A program made the translations under genes and the position numbers. Positions 17,474 through 26,505 of a stretch of DNA of 64,000 nt are shown here, piece by piece. This DNA is from Rhodoferax sp. GTDB lineage: Bacteria > Pseudomonadota > Gammaproteobacteria > Burkholderiales > Burkholderiaceae_C. Each line of letters begins with the position of its first letter. Position 1 is the first letter of the stretch. The stretch is from assembly GCF_028714215.1 (NCBI RefSeq), contig NZ_JAQTMS010000017.1, forward strand, positions 17,217 through 81,216. The letters run 5' to 3'. Under the pieces are notes generated by a model, which was not told the origin of the DNA, made no database searches, and saw only the letters and a list, made by a program, of their open reading frames with translations.

Positions 17474-19357
17474 CTACTGGATCACGAATTCCTTCAGCGG
17501 GCGATATCCCGCCTTGTCCATGAGCTCGTCCCAGTTCGCGGGCAGGTTCACCTGCTTCACGGCTTTTCCCGTGGCGCCGGCCAGAACCTGCGCCTTGTTT
17601 CTGCTCGGGTCGCCGCAGACGAGAATCCGGATGCCATTGCGCGCAATCGACGGCATCGTCTTGATTTCTTCCCATCCAGGTGTTCTCGGATACCACGGCG
17701 GCAGTTTCCCTTTCGCTGCGCGCGGATCCCTGAGATCTCGCTCGACTTCCGCCTCGAAGGACCGGAATATCCGGCCGTAGGAGCCGTACACCTTGGAGAA
17801 GGTCCACTCGTACGTGGGCTTTCTCGCCGTGTCCACCAATTCTTCGATCAGCTTCTTCTTCGTATAGCCGCCCTTTGCGAGAACTTCGGCAGTGCCCGGC
17901 GTGATCAGCAGCGTTCGCGGCGAATCGATCATGCCGGTGGCAAAGGCTTCGTTGTAGGTGATTGCGTAGGCCAGGATCTGCATCAGGATCTTGGGGTCGG
18001 AGGTCGATGGGATGACGTTTTGCCCCATGAACGAGCTGCTCGCGGCTGCTACCGTATTCGCGTTCCTGTCGAATCCTCTTTCCACGTGATCCGGCTCCCA
18101 GCCGATGTTCTTCAGGGCTTCTTCGTCTTCGGCCAGGACCCAGGATTGCAGCTTGCCGAACGTGCCCATCTGCGTTTCCTTGATCCGGAAACCCGCTATG
18201 TTCCTCTCGATGAGGCTCATGGCGCGGCCGATGGCCGCATTGGCGGGTGCGGCGATCAGCCCCTGCCCGTAGTCGATCCCGAGCTGCCTGGCCAGCGGCC
18301 CGTTGAGCCAATAGAACGTGCTGAGTGAATGTGTGCTGCCGCCCGTCACGGTCAGCCGGTATGCAGGGTCGCCGATGGCTTGCACCGCCGCAATGATGAC
18401 CGGCATGTGCTCCGGGCGCGCTCCTGCCATGACGGCGTTGACGGCGATATTCCACGGTGTGGCTCGCAGGTTCGCCAAAGGAAGCACGGCGATCTCCTCG
18501 TGCCGGGCGTAGCCGGTGTATTTCAGGAACTCTTCGACCCGCGCCACGGTGGGCGGGATGATCGCCATCCCGTCACTCCACTGGTAATCCGCGAAGTAGC
18601 GGTTGACCTCGTCGAGCGTTCCCGTGAACACCACTTCCGGGGCCTTCTTCTCCTTGAGAGCTCCCTCCTGATTCGGGGACAATTCGGCCAATGGCTTTGT
18701 CAGAGCCTGTACCACCTGGGGTACCACCACCTTGGTCGCGTTCTCCCGCACTTGTGAGTCCGAGTGGAGATCGAACGGGCCGGGATACACGGCCACGCGC
18801 ATCGACGGCACGCCCTGGTCGTGCGCCGTCATTTCGGCCTGTTTCCTGAAAGCAGGCGCTACCACGACGACGCTCGGGATCCCCGATTTTTCGGCGACAA
18901 CCGCCGCCTGCGTGGCACGCGGTGTACACACCCCACAGCCGCCATCCCCGGTGATCACCACGCTGCAAGCTTCCTGCTTCAGCGCGAGCCGCAATTTCTC
19001 GGCATCCGTTTGGGGATTGTCGGGCGTCGACGGCAATGGAGCGATTGGCATCTGCGTGTGCGAGACGACCCTGATGTCCGGATAGATCCGCTTCAACTGT
19101 TCCCCGATCGCCGGGAGCGTGATGTCGGCCTTGAATGCCCGGTTCGACACCATGCAGACCGTCTTGCCGGCCAAGGTATTCGGCCGAGGCGTCATGTTGA
19201 TCATCTTCACGGTACTTTCGCCGATCGGGCTCAGGACGCTGTACACCGGCTCAGCCGAGCCGGCTCGAACTGCACCGGACGTCTGCGCCGCCGCCGAAGC
19301 ACTGAACACAACAAGCGCTAACCAGAGCTTGACGCTCCTGATTTCAGTTGAAGCCAT
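17474..19357 (-). CDS. UGSC-family protein, cysteine (CGVC) variant, secreted
   Basis: A 627-residue protein with a signal peptide (residues 1-25, cleavage near SAAAQT). The N-terminal domain has TLAGKTVCMVSNRAF and ends in TGDGGCGVCTPR: Cys141 and Cys144 align with the U and C of the UGSC motif of selenoprotein relatives. The C-terminal domain (about 270-480) has the RVEEFLKYTG, AVNAVMAGARPEHMPVI and EPDHVERGFD stretches that accompany the motif in other members. No function is established for the family as far as I know. ATG 19357 was chosen because it starts the signal peptide. It heads a four-gene unit with rhodanese, redoxin and TlpA and lies 112 bp behind a two-component system. Confidence 0.65.
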   Translation of the reverse strand: MASTEIRSVKLWLALVVFSASAAAQTSGAVRAGSAEPVYSVLSPIGESTVKMINMTPRPNTLAGKTVCMVSNRAFKADITLPAIGEQLKRIYPDIRVVSHTQMPIAPLPSTPDNPQTDAEKLRLALKQEACSVVITGDGGCGVCTPRATQAAVVAEKSGIPSVVVVAPAFRKQAEMTAHDQGVPSMRVAVYPGPFDLHSDSQVRENATKVVVPQVVQALTKPLAELSPNQEGALKEKKAPEVVFTGTLDEVNRYFADYQWSDGMAIIPPTVARVEEFLKYTGYARHEEIAVLPLANLRATPWNIAVNAVMAGARPEHMPVIIAAVQAIGDPAYRLTVTGGSTHSLSTFYWLNGPLARQLGIDYGQGLIAAPANAAIGRAMSLIERNIAGFRIKETQMGTFGKLQSWVLAEDEEALKNIGWEPDHVERGFDRNANTVAAASSSFMGQNVIPSTSDPKILMQILAYAITYNEAFATGMIDSPRTLLITPGTAEVLAKGGYTKKKLIEELVDTARKPTYEWTFSKVYGSYGRIFRSFEAEVERDLRDPRAAKGKLPPWYPRTPGWEEIKTMPSIARNGIRILVCGDPSRNKAQVLAGATGKAVKQVNLPANWDELMDKAGYRPLKEFVIQ

Positions 19358-19469
19358 TTTCAAGGGATCTCCGTTGTTCATCTCGTCAGTACCGAGCCTA
19401 TAGAAGAATTGTTGCTCCCCGGTTGCCAACTGGTGAACTCGCGTCACACGCGCCTGTTGCAGCGCCCGC

Positions 19470-20804
19470 TCATGCGGCGATCAATTCCAGTGTGGCGCAG
19501 AGGCCGCCGCCCGCCCGGTTGCTGATCAGCAGCCGGCCACCGTGGCGGATTGCAACTTCGTTCGTGATCGAGAGGCCCAGCCCCGCGCCGGACGAGTAGC
19601 CGCGAGAGCGATCCAACTGCTCGAACGGCTGTAGCACGCGCGCGATCTCGGACTCCGGAATTCCCGGGCCGCGGTCCATCACATGAACCCGCACGCGTTC
19701 GCCTTCCAGGTCCACCGACAGCTCCAGTTCGGACGCATGCACGACGGCATTTCGCAGCAGGTTCACGAGCGCACGGCGCAACGAAGGCGCGTGCCCGCGC
19801 ACCACGAACCCAGTGGGCTCGGGGCTGCGTACCTCCACGCCCAGGGCTTCGATGTCCTCCACGGCTTGCGCGAGCAATCCGTCCAGATCCACCGACTCCA
19901 AAGGTGGCGTCTCGCCGATGCCGCGCAGGTAGTCGAGCGTGCCCTGCACCATTTCTTCCAACTGGCGCAAATCGCGGCCGAAGGAGGTTCGGCTTGCGGG
20001 ATCGGCGAGCAACTCGGCGCGAAGCCGCAGGCGGGTGATCGGCGTGCGCAGGTCGTGCGAGATGGCCGCAAGCGCCTGCACGCGCCCTTGCACGTGCTCC
20101 TTGAGCCGCTGGTGCAGGCCGTTCAGCACCTCGGCAGCGCCGCGCACTTCGGGCGGCCCCTGCAGCGCCAGGGGCGTGACCTCAAGGCCTGCGCCCAGCG
20201 CTTGCGCACCGCGGGCGAGCTGCTCCAGCGGACGCAATGCCCAGCGCATCGCCAGCATCACCAGCAGCGACGTCACCACGCCGAGCAGCAGGAACGGCCC
20301 CAGCAGGCCGTCGGTGCGGAACCTCGGTTGCGCCACCTCCACCTCGGCTTGAAGCTGTTGCCCGTCGCGCAGGCTGGTCGCGATCGTGATGCGCAGCCCC
20401 TGCGTGCGAGAGGAGTCGCGCACGCGCTGCAGGGGACCGCGCGTGGCGACGACCGATACCGCGCGGGCGGAGAGGCGCCGTCCCCACACCTCGCGCACCA
20501 CGGCCAGCACTTCCGGTGGCGCGGCTTGCGGCGCGGACGCGGCATCGAGCCGCACGACCGGGTACGGGACCGCAGCCGCGACGGCGGCGCGGTCCGCCGC
20601 CGGGACGGCGTCGATGACCGCCACCACGTCCGCGGCGCGCTGCACCTGTTGCACCAGTGCGGCGCGGCGCGCGGTGGCGGCGCGATCCGACAGCGCCCAC
20701 CAGAGACTGGCCGCCTGCACCGACAACAGCCCGGCCAACAGCAGCAGGAGCAGCCGCGCCCGCAGCGACACACTCGCCCATGCACGCTGCGACCGCTCAA
20801 GCAT
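19470..20804 (-). CDS. Sensor histidine kinase (EnvZ/OmpR-partner type)
   Basis: A 444-residue membrane kinase: first transmembrane helix at about residues 12-35, a periplasmic sensing loop of about 130 residues, second helix at about 170-190 (LLGPFLLLGVVTSLLV), then HAMP. The HisKA box is LAAISHDLRTPITRLRLR, the N box NLLRNAVVH, and DRGPGIP and GAGLGLSI form the ATP lid. ATG 20804 overlaps the regulator gene stop by eight bases. It would sense a periplasmic cue; its place directly upstream of the thiol operon suggests redox or a sulfur/selenium compound, which is inference. Confidence 0.88.
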   Translation of the reverse strand: MLERSQRAWASVSLRARLLLLLLAGLLSVQAASLWWALSDRAATARRAALVQQVQRAADVVAVIDAVPAADRAAVAAAVPYPVVRLDAASAPQAAPPEVLAVVREVWGRRLSARAVSVVATRGPLQRVRDSSRTQGLRITIATSLRDGQQLQAEVEVAQPRFRTDGLLGPFLLLGVVTSLLVMLAMRWALRPLEQLARGAQALGAGLEVTPLALQGPPEVRGAAEVLNGLHQRLKEHVQGRVQALAAISHDLRTPITRLRLRAELLADPASRTSFGRDLRQLEEMVQGTLDYLRGIGETPPLESVDLDGLLAQAVEDIEALGVEVRSPEPTGFVVRGHAPSLRRALVNLLRNAVVHASELELSVDLEGERVRVHVMDRGPGIPESEIARVLQPFEQLDRSRGYSSGAGLGLSITNEVAIRHGGRLLISNRAGGGLCATLELIAA

Positions 20805-21546
20805 CGGGCGGCACCGCGTGCACGTCGGCGTCCAGCACATAGCCGCTGTTGCGAATGGTCTTGAGGAACTGGCCTTCGCCTGCGTCCCGCAGCCTTTGGC
20901 GCAAGCGGTAGACCTGGAAGTCGATTGTGCGATCGGAAGGTTGGAGATCGCGCTTGTGCGCCAGTTCCACGAGGCGTTCCCGCGACAACACAACGCGCGG
21001 GTGCATGAGGAATACGCAGAGCAGCCGGTACTCTGACGTCGACAGCGGCACCAGGACGCCGTCATCGTGCCGCAGCTCACGCGAACGGGTGTCCAGGCGC
21101 CAGGCGCCGAACCGCAGCCTGGCCGGCAGGGTCGAGTCAGCGGCCGCACCCGCAGTGCGCGCGGGCGCGCGACGCAACACCGCGCGGATGCGGGCCACCA
21201 GCTCGCGTGGCTCGAATGGCTTGCTCACGTAGTCATCCGCGCCGATCTCCAGGCCCACCACGCGATCGATCGGAGAACTCAGCGCCGTGACCATGATGAC
21301 GGGCACGCGCGTGTGCTCCCGCAGCCACCGCAGGAGGTCCAGGCCGCTCTCCTGCGCAAGCATGACGTCGAGCACCACGAGGTCGATGCGGTGTTCCTGG
21401 AAGTTCTGCCGCATCTCGGCGCCACCGGCCGCCAGTAGCGGGCGCAGCTCACAGGCTTCCAGATACTGGCGCAGCAACTGTCGGATCTCGGGGTCGTCAT
21501 CGACGACCAGCACGGAGTCGGGCGAGGTGGGCGCGGCGGTTGGCAT
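20797..21546 (-). CDS. OmpR-family response regulator
   Basis: A 249-residue regulator. The receiver domain occupies about residues 11-125 with the acidic pair in VVDDDPE, the phosphoacceptor aspartate in LVVLDVML and Lys in YVSKPFEP. The C-terminal winged helix (about 145-240) has LSTSEYRLLCVFL, RTIDFQVYRLRQRL and IRNSGYVL. It forms an operon with the kinase encoded downstream. The likely targets are its own promoter and the UGSC operon that follows on the same strand. The 240 bp upstream to 21785 contain no gene I can support. Confidence 0.9.
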   Translation of the reverse strand: MPTAAPTSPDSVLVVDDDPEIRQLLRQYLEACELRPLLAAGGAEMRQNFQEHRIDLVVLDVMLAQESGLDLLRWLREHTRVPVIMVTALSSPIDRVVGLEIGADDYVSKPFEPRELVARIRAVLRRAPARTAGAAADSTLPARLRFGAWRLDTRSRELRHDDGVLVPLSTSEYRLLCVFLMHPRVVLSRERLVELAHKRDLQPSDRTIDFQVYRLRQRLRDAGEGQFLKTIRNSGYVLDADVHAVPPDA

Positions 21547-21785
21547 CCCCGGATTGTCGTGGCGATTTGTGAGACCTGCCAGCGGTCATACAAAGCTGCT
21601 ACCTGCGCTTTACAAAACCGTGCAGGACGGGTGCCGTCGTGGTGGAGAAGGTCCGCTTCTGTCAACCATCGCGCCAGTTCGTGCACCGTGTACCTGAACA
21701 TCCCGGATTGCGATGAGACAGCGCGACGGGGCGCCTCACCGGTGACACGATTATGATCACATGACACAAGAATCCGGATACCTCC

Positions 21786-23261
21786 ATGCTGGAACACATA
21801 TTGGTCACGTCGACCCGGTTGCTACCCCTGATGCTGGCAGCTTGCGCATCCATCAGCAGTTCCGCCGCCGTCCAGCCCGTGCTGGCGTGTGTCAATCTGT
21901 TGAACACAAATTTCGAGAATGTCGTCGTTACTGCTGCCAGGGCAGTGCCTGCTATCGATCAGTTGCCAGGCTACTGCGAAGTCTTGGCCACTGAGATCGG
22001 GACCCGCCATGACATGAAGGCGCTGCTGCCCGAAACATGGTCTCGCCGCTTTTACCAGCAAGGCGGCAGTGGCATGGATGGCGTGATTCCTGAATTGATC
22101 CCGCAAAACATCACCGCTACGCAGGGTGGCAGTGCCGCCCTGAAAGCGGGCGCTATCGTTCTTGGCAACAACGGTGGTCACAGAGATCGCACTGGCGCGG
22201 ACTTGCTTGATAACCCGAACGCAACCGAAAGGTACGCTCACACAGCCATTGGTATCGCCAGGGATTTCGGCGAAGCCCTGGCACGGGCCTATTACGGCAA
22301 GCCAACCCAATTTGCCTATTACCAGGGATGCTCCAACGGAGGGCGTGGCGCGCTCAATGCCGCCGCCAAATACGGCACGAAGTTTGATGCGGTCATCGCG
22401 GGTTCGCCAACGCGTAGCGATCCGGGGGTCACCGCACAATGGTTGCGTCTTTCTCAATTGCCCCTGCCGCAATACGACAAACTCAAGGCGGTTGCAGCGG
22501 CCGCTGTTTTGAAGTGCGACAGGCTCGATGGTGTGCAGGATGGGATCATTTCAAACTGGCGAGCCTGCGAATTTGATCCGGCCAAGGATGTACAGGTTGC
22601 GCTTCAACTGACGCCTGTGGAAGCGGCAGCCATCAAGAGCTTGATGAGCGACATTGAACTTCCCAACTCGGGTACCGTTTACTCGGGCTACGGTTATGGT
22701 TTTGGCGACAAAAGCATGAAGTTTTCGTCCAAACTTTATGAATTCCTCGGGCTTGGATACATGCGCTACATCGTTCTCAATGAACCCAAATGGGAGGCCG
22801 CCAACTTTACGGTTGAGGTCTATTTCGAGCGGATCCGGTCGATCCTGGAAGATAAGTATCAATTCGACGCCGAGACGGCAGGACTCCAACAATTCTTGGA
22901 TTCAGGAAAGAAGATTCTGGTTTGGCACGGTTCTGACGACACCATCGATTCGCATCGCGACACCATCCGCAAATGGGATGAATTGGAGAGCGCCGCGGGT
23001 GCGATGGCAAGGCAGAACGCCCGGCTCTTCATCCTTCCCGGTGTTCAGCATTGCGGCGGGGGCGCTGGTGCCGATACTTTCGATCCTTTCACGGCCATGA
23101 TGAATTGGGTCGAGAAAGGCGTTGCGCCCGATGGCCTGGTTGCAACCAAATTGGACGGCGTACCGGTCTCGTCGCGCCCGCTATGCCGGCATCCGAGTTA
23201 TCCACGATACCGGGGCGCAGGCGATATCAATCTGGCAGAAAACTACCGGTGCACCCCATAG
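21786..23261 (+). CDS. Tannase/feruloyl-esterase-family lipoprotein
   Basis: A 491-residue secreted esterase. The N-terminus has a lipobox (LMLAAC, Cys20), so it is probably membrane-anchored. The serine-hydrolase elbow is GCSNGG, preceded by FAYYQ, exactly as in the tannase/feruloyl esterase family; KILVWHGSDDTIDSH supplies the acidic residue and LFILPGVQHCGGG the catalytic histidine with its partner cysteine. Members cleave gallate or hydroxycinnamate esters of plant material or related aromatic esters. It is transcribed opposite to the neighbouring phosphatase and two-component genes. I do not see the tandem operator found upstream of other hydrolases here. Confidence 0.85.
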   Translation: MLEHILVTSTRLLPLMLAACASISSSAAVQPVLACVNLLNTNFENVVVTAARAVPAIDQLPGYCEVLATEIGTRHDMKALLPETWSRRFYQQGGSGMDGVIPELIPQNITATQGGSAALKAGAIVLGNNGGHRDRTGADLLDNPNATERYAHTAIGIARDFGEALARAYYGKPTQFAYYQGCSNGGRGALNAAAKYGTKFDAVIAGSPTRSDPGVTAQWLRLSQLPLPQYDKLKAVAAAAVLKCDRLDGVQDGIISNWRACEFDPAKDVQVALQLTPVEAAAIKSLMSDIELPNSGTVYSGYGYGFGDKSMKFSSKLYEFLGLGYMRYIVLNEPKWEAANFTVEVYFERIRSILEDKYQFDAETAGLQQFLDSGKKILVWHGSDDTIDSHRDTIRKWDELESAAGAMARQNARLFILPGVQHCGGGAGADTFDPFTAMMNWVEKGVAPDGLVATKLDGVPVSSRPLCRHPSYPRYRGAGDINLAENYRCTP

Positions 23262-23352
23262 AGCAGGCGGTCGTCCCTGAAATCTTCACTCCGAACCCAA
23301 GCGCGGCGTGTGCCGGTCTCGTTGAAGTCCCTGCGCCGTTGCCGAGCGAGAC

Positions 23353-24201
23353 TTACTGCGCCAGCGATGGTTTGATGGCCAGTGCGGCCGCTTCGGCGAC
23401 GCAATCGCGATCAGGCTTCATGCCCATGCTGCGCACTGCTGCAAGCTCGGCTTTGGCGGCACCAAGATCAGCCCGAAAGTCATCATCGGCATGCAGCCGT
23501 GCGACCGTTCCGGCGGCGACGTTGCGTGCCTGAACCACGTCGCTGTGCCAATGGGCGTTGCAGACGTTGCGGCTCTCGCCAAAACTCAGGCCACGCAGCA
23601 GGATGGCGTCGCTCTGGGCGGGCGAAAGCTCGGCCAGAATCAGCGCCCAACCCCAGCCGGCAGCGGTGTGCCCGGACGGATAGGAGCCGTCTTTTGCCAG
23701 TATCTCCCGGTCGTTGGGCGTGCAGATGGGCTCCTGGTTCCAGATGAACGGTCGAGCCCGGTTGTAATGAATCTTGGCGGCATAGGTGGAACCCCCGAGG
23801 TCGGCCAACGTGCGGCGCAGCAACTTGTAGAGACGGGGCGTAGCGGGCTCGCTGACAGGAGCGTTCAAGGCACAGGAAAACGTTCCAGCCGCATGCGGAA
23901 AACTCAGGTTGGCATCCGATTTGGCCAACGCCCAGCGCGCCGTGTCGCGCAAGAGGAAGCTGCGGCGGCTGATCTCCTTGTCCAGCATCAAGGCTGAAGA
24001 ATCGGCGGCGGGAACCGGGGGCACCATGGCAAGGCTGTTCGGCAATGCGCTGGGCGCAAGGTAACCTGGCAGCATTCCGGTGAATCCTGCCGGTACGGCA
24101 ATGCTGTCATTCTGTGCCTGCACAGTGATACAAGCGGTGGTGATGGCAACAAGGGCAGCGCGCCGACCGAACTTCTGCCGAAAAAACATCTTTGAAGTCA
24201 T
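23353..24201 (-). CDS. Class A nonspecific acid phosphatase (PAP2 superfamily), secreted
   Basis: A 282-residue exported phosphatase with a signal peptide ending near VQAQ (residue 29). The three PAP2 signatures are complete: KIHYNRARP, DGSYPSGHT and GESRNVCNAHWHSDVV, the histidines forming the phospho-enzyme and acid/base. Such enzymes release phosphate from many organic phosphoesters in the periplasm. A truncated relative lies at 46816-47247. The upstream region (24242-24275) carries a weak version of the tandem operator seen before other hydrolases. It converges with the tannase gene; the 90 bp between them show no clear terminator. Confidence 0.88.
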   Translation of the reverse strand: MTSKMFFRQKFGRRAALVAITTACITVQAQNDSIAVPAGFTGMLPGYLAPSALPNSLAMVPPVPAADSSALMLDKEISRRSFLLRDTARWALAKSDANLSFPHAAGTFSCALNAPVSEPATPRLYKLLRRTLADLGGSTYAAKIHYNRARPFIWNQEPICTPNDREILAKDGSYPSGHTAAGWGWALILAELSPAQSDAILLRGLSFGESRNVCNAHWHSDVVQARNVAAGTVARLHADDDFRADLGAAKAELAAVRSMGMKPDRDCVAEAAALAIKPSLAQ

Positions 24202-24241
24202 TCAATGCTCCATTGGTTAGGCGTCAGCCTAGAGTGCCTCT

Positions 24242-24275
24242 TACCGGCGATTGACGCCAATTACCTTCGCCGGGA
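24242..24275 (-). promoter_or_regulatory. Weak candidate of the tandem ACCTTTGCYGGAC operator
   Basis: ACCTTCGCCGGGA at 24263-24275, preceded by CAATT, resembles the right half-site of the strong operators. The half-site expected 21 bp to the left (24242-24254) is poor. It lies about 40 bp before the acid phosphatase start and has the same orientation relative to the gene as the strong sites. Confidence 0.3.
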
Positions 24276-24282
24276 AAGCGTA

Positions 24283-26319
24283 TCAATTTTGATATCCAAC
24301 GGTGCTCGATACCGAAAGCTTGCCCGTCAAATCTGTGACGATATAGCCAAAACTGCCACCGCTGGGAATGGGACCGCGTTTGAGGTTCAAGGCGCCACCA
24401 CTGACCGTCACTTGCCGGTTCGTCCTGCCGAAGACGTAGTAGTCCGCCGGGGTGCCGTCGGAGTATTTACCGCGGTAGTAGGCACCCAGAGCAAACTGAT
24501 CTCCATCTTTAATGGGGGCGATCCTGTCGGCGTTGCTTGAACTCCCCGGCGCTCCCTGAAAGCCAAGAACTCGCAAGGCTGTCGTTGAACCGCCTTCCGG
24601 TACGTATTCCTCAACCGAAAGAGCGCCATCCTCCCAATAACTGTATGTTGTGTTCCAGCGATATACCGGAACCAAGCTGCGGTTATTGATATTGCTGCCG
24701 ACCGTTGCAACTTGATCAGGAATCATGGCCACGGTATAGGCCGACCCCTCAATAGAAGCCCAGCTCCGGGTTCCGATAAAGTCCACCCCCCACTGACCAG
24801 TGGAGTCCGTAGCTGTGTTCACATTCTCCTGAATGGCATCAAAACACGGGACCTCCTGAGGAGGTTTATTTGCGTCGTAGTAAATCTGGCAGGCATCCGC
24901 TTGATGGGCGGAAAGCACCAACGCAAAGTCGTTGCTGATGACTGCCGCATATTTACCCTTGGTCGAGTCCATCGTCACTTGAGCCTCCAGTTGGTCCTTG
25001 TTGGTGGCATAAAAATCATAGTAGTTTTTGACGAGGCCGGTGCTGCCGTTGGTGTACTTGCTTGCAAAGGTCGCTATGCCGGAGAACATGGTATTTGAAG
25101 CGTACGCGTGATAACCATCAACATAGGCAGCCAATGTGGATGGGAAATACAAGGCCAATCCACTTGCAGGCAGGTTGCTACCGTTTTGGATTTTGTAAAC
25201 GACTGCGGCGCCAAGCGCGTTGTACAAGGCGTCGCTCGCATCCATCAAGGGCTGATCGGCTCCAACGTATTTGTTGATATTGGTCACGACATTCGCCGGA
25301 AAACTCGCCATGTCTACAAGGTCGGTGGACATCGCAAGGATCGGAGCGGTTTGCCAATCCAGAGACCTCGCACGAGCGAAAGCGATCTGCTTCCAGGCAA
25401 TCAGACTTGCCGGCGCGTTGACGGTGTATTTTTGCAGCGCAGTGGCAAATCCGTCGGTCGCAGCACTCAGGGCAGCCATCTTCGACAAATCGGTTACAGA
25501 GAGCGTAACGGTTTGCTTGGCCAAGTTCATCTTGACGAGATAGGAGTTGGCGATTTCCGCTCCGATGTCCTTGCCAGTGGCTGCAGGGTTGTCGGTGACA
25601 AACTTCAGGAACCCATTCCAGGCCCAGCCCCCGCCTGGCTCCAGGTCTTGTGAGGCGACCATGTATTTCGTCGAATTTGCCAGACTTGCCGCCACTTCAG
25701 CGTTGGCCATCAGGCAGGCGTCAAATCCGACCATCTCAAACTTGATGTTTTGTGCTTGCGAGACTGTTTGCAGGCTTTCCTGAATTGCCGGCACAGAAAG
25801 TGCGTTGCCGGTAATCTCATCGCTTCCTATTCCCGAGTTAATGCCGCCGCCGTGATCCCAAAGCACGACGATGTATTTATCTGCCGGATAGGCCTTGACA
25901 CCCCATGCCAAGAAGCTTTGCAGAGTGGCCTTACTTCCCATATCGACATTGGTGCCTTTGGCGTCTGGCCCCAGATCATCGAGTTTGGACAGAGTACCCT
26001 TCTGCACCTGATAACGCTGAACCCTGCGCCAGTCAATCGCCCGCGTCGGGTCTTTTGCAGTGTCTGCTTCGGACCCCGGATCCTTTTTCGCCCCACCGGT
26101 CTGGATAACGACAGTCATGTTGGCCGTTGAACCGACGGCCATCATCTCCTTGATATTCGCGCTGGCTTGACCGTCTTCGCTTTCCAGATTTGCGCCGATG
26201 ATGTAGACCATAACGGTTGTTGTCGGCGAGGCCGGCGACCCGGTGGACGACCCGCCGCAGGCAACCAGAAGCGTTGTTGCAAACAACAGAATCGTGAGTA
26301 AACGAAACATGTCTCTCAT
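24283..26319 (-). CDS. Clostripain-family (C11) cysteine protease lipoprotein
   Basis: A 678-residue lipoprotein (LLVAC, Cys21) with a clostripain-type caspase fold. TVMVYIIGANLES starts the domain, His156 in LWDHGGG and Cys202 in GFDACLMANAEV are the catalytic dyad, and GGGWAWNGFL follows as in the family. The C-terminal 250 residues are beta-rich and may be an Ig-like or binding module. ATG 26319 gives the best signal peptide. A strong copy of the tandem operator stands 62 bp upstream (26381-26414), so this is one of the clearest targets of the proposed hydrolase regulon. Arg- or Lys-specific cleavage is typical of the family but cannot be judged here. Confidence 0.88.
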   Translation of the reverse strand: MRDMFRLLTILLFATTLLVACGGSSTGSPASPTTTVMVYIIGANLESEDGQASANIKEMMAVGSTANMTVVIQTGGAKKDPGSEADTAKDPTRAIDWRRVQRYQVQKGTLSKLDDLGPDAKGTNVDMGSKATLQSFLAWGVKAYPADKYIVVLWDHGGGINSGIGSDEITGNALSVPAIQESLQTVSQAQNIKFEMVGFDACLMANAEVAASLANSTKYMVASQDLEPGGGWAWNGFLKFVTDNPAATGKDIGAEIANSYLVKMNLAKQTVTLSVTDLSKMAALSAATDGFATALQKYTVNAPASLIAWKQIAFARARSLDWQTAPILAMSTDLVDMASFPANVVTNINKYVGADQPLMDASDALYNALGAAVVYKIQNGSNLPASGLALYFPSTLAAYVDGYHAYASNTMFSGIATFASKYTNGSTGLVKNYYDFYATNKDQLEAQVTMDSTKGKYAAVISNDFALVLSAHQADACQIYYDANKPPQEVPCFDAIQENVNTATDSTGQWGVDFIGTRSWASIEGSAYTVAMIPDQVATVGSNINNRSLVPVYRWNTTYSYWEDGALSVEEYVPEGGSTTALRVLGFQGAPGSSSNADRIAPIKDGDQFALGAYYRGKYSDGTPADYYVFGRTNRQVTVSGGALNLKRGPIPSGGSFGYIVTDLTGKLSVSSTVGYQN

Positions 26320-26380
26320 AATGAGTTCCAGATGGGTTGCGAAGCACGCAGGAGCGATGCTAAGAGCCATGGTGCGGTGA

Positions 26381-26414
26381 ACCTTTGCTGGACTGCGCAA
26401 TACCTTTGCCGGAC
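26381..26414 (-). promoter_or_regulatory. Tandem operator I, before the clostripain gene
   Basis: ACCTTTGCTGGAC at 26381-26393 and ACCTTTGCCGGAC at 26402-26414 are direct repeats exactly 21 bp apart, separated by TGCGCAAT. Read toward the gene they are GTCCRGCAAAGGT twice. The same pair precedes the genes starting at 29996 and 40385 and, reversed with its gene, 43842. Confidence 0.75.
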
Positions 26415-26505
26415 GGAAACATCTTTCTCCGATGAACTTCAGGTGAACCTGAAAGTGCCGAACGGGATTGCCTGAGCATGCTGTAAATAGGCTCATGCGG
26501 TCTGA

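Noticed and set aside
17474..19357. Genuine selenocysteine codons in the UGSC operon
   Set aside because: The frame is continuous and the expected Sec position is a cysteine codon; no in-frame TGA lies at the motif in the UGSC, redoxin or rhodanese genes.
21547..21785. Minus-strand frame with a helix-turn-helix-like stretch upstream of the response regulator
   Set aside because: It runs in a different frame into the regulator gene without a stop or family match, so I treat the region as non-coding.
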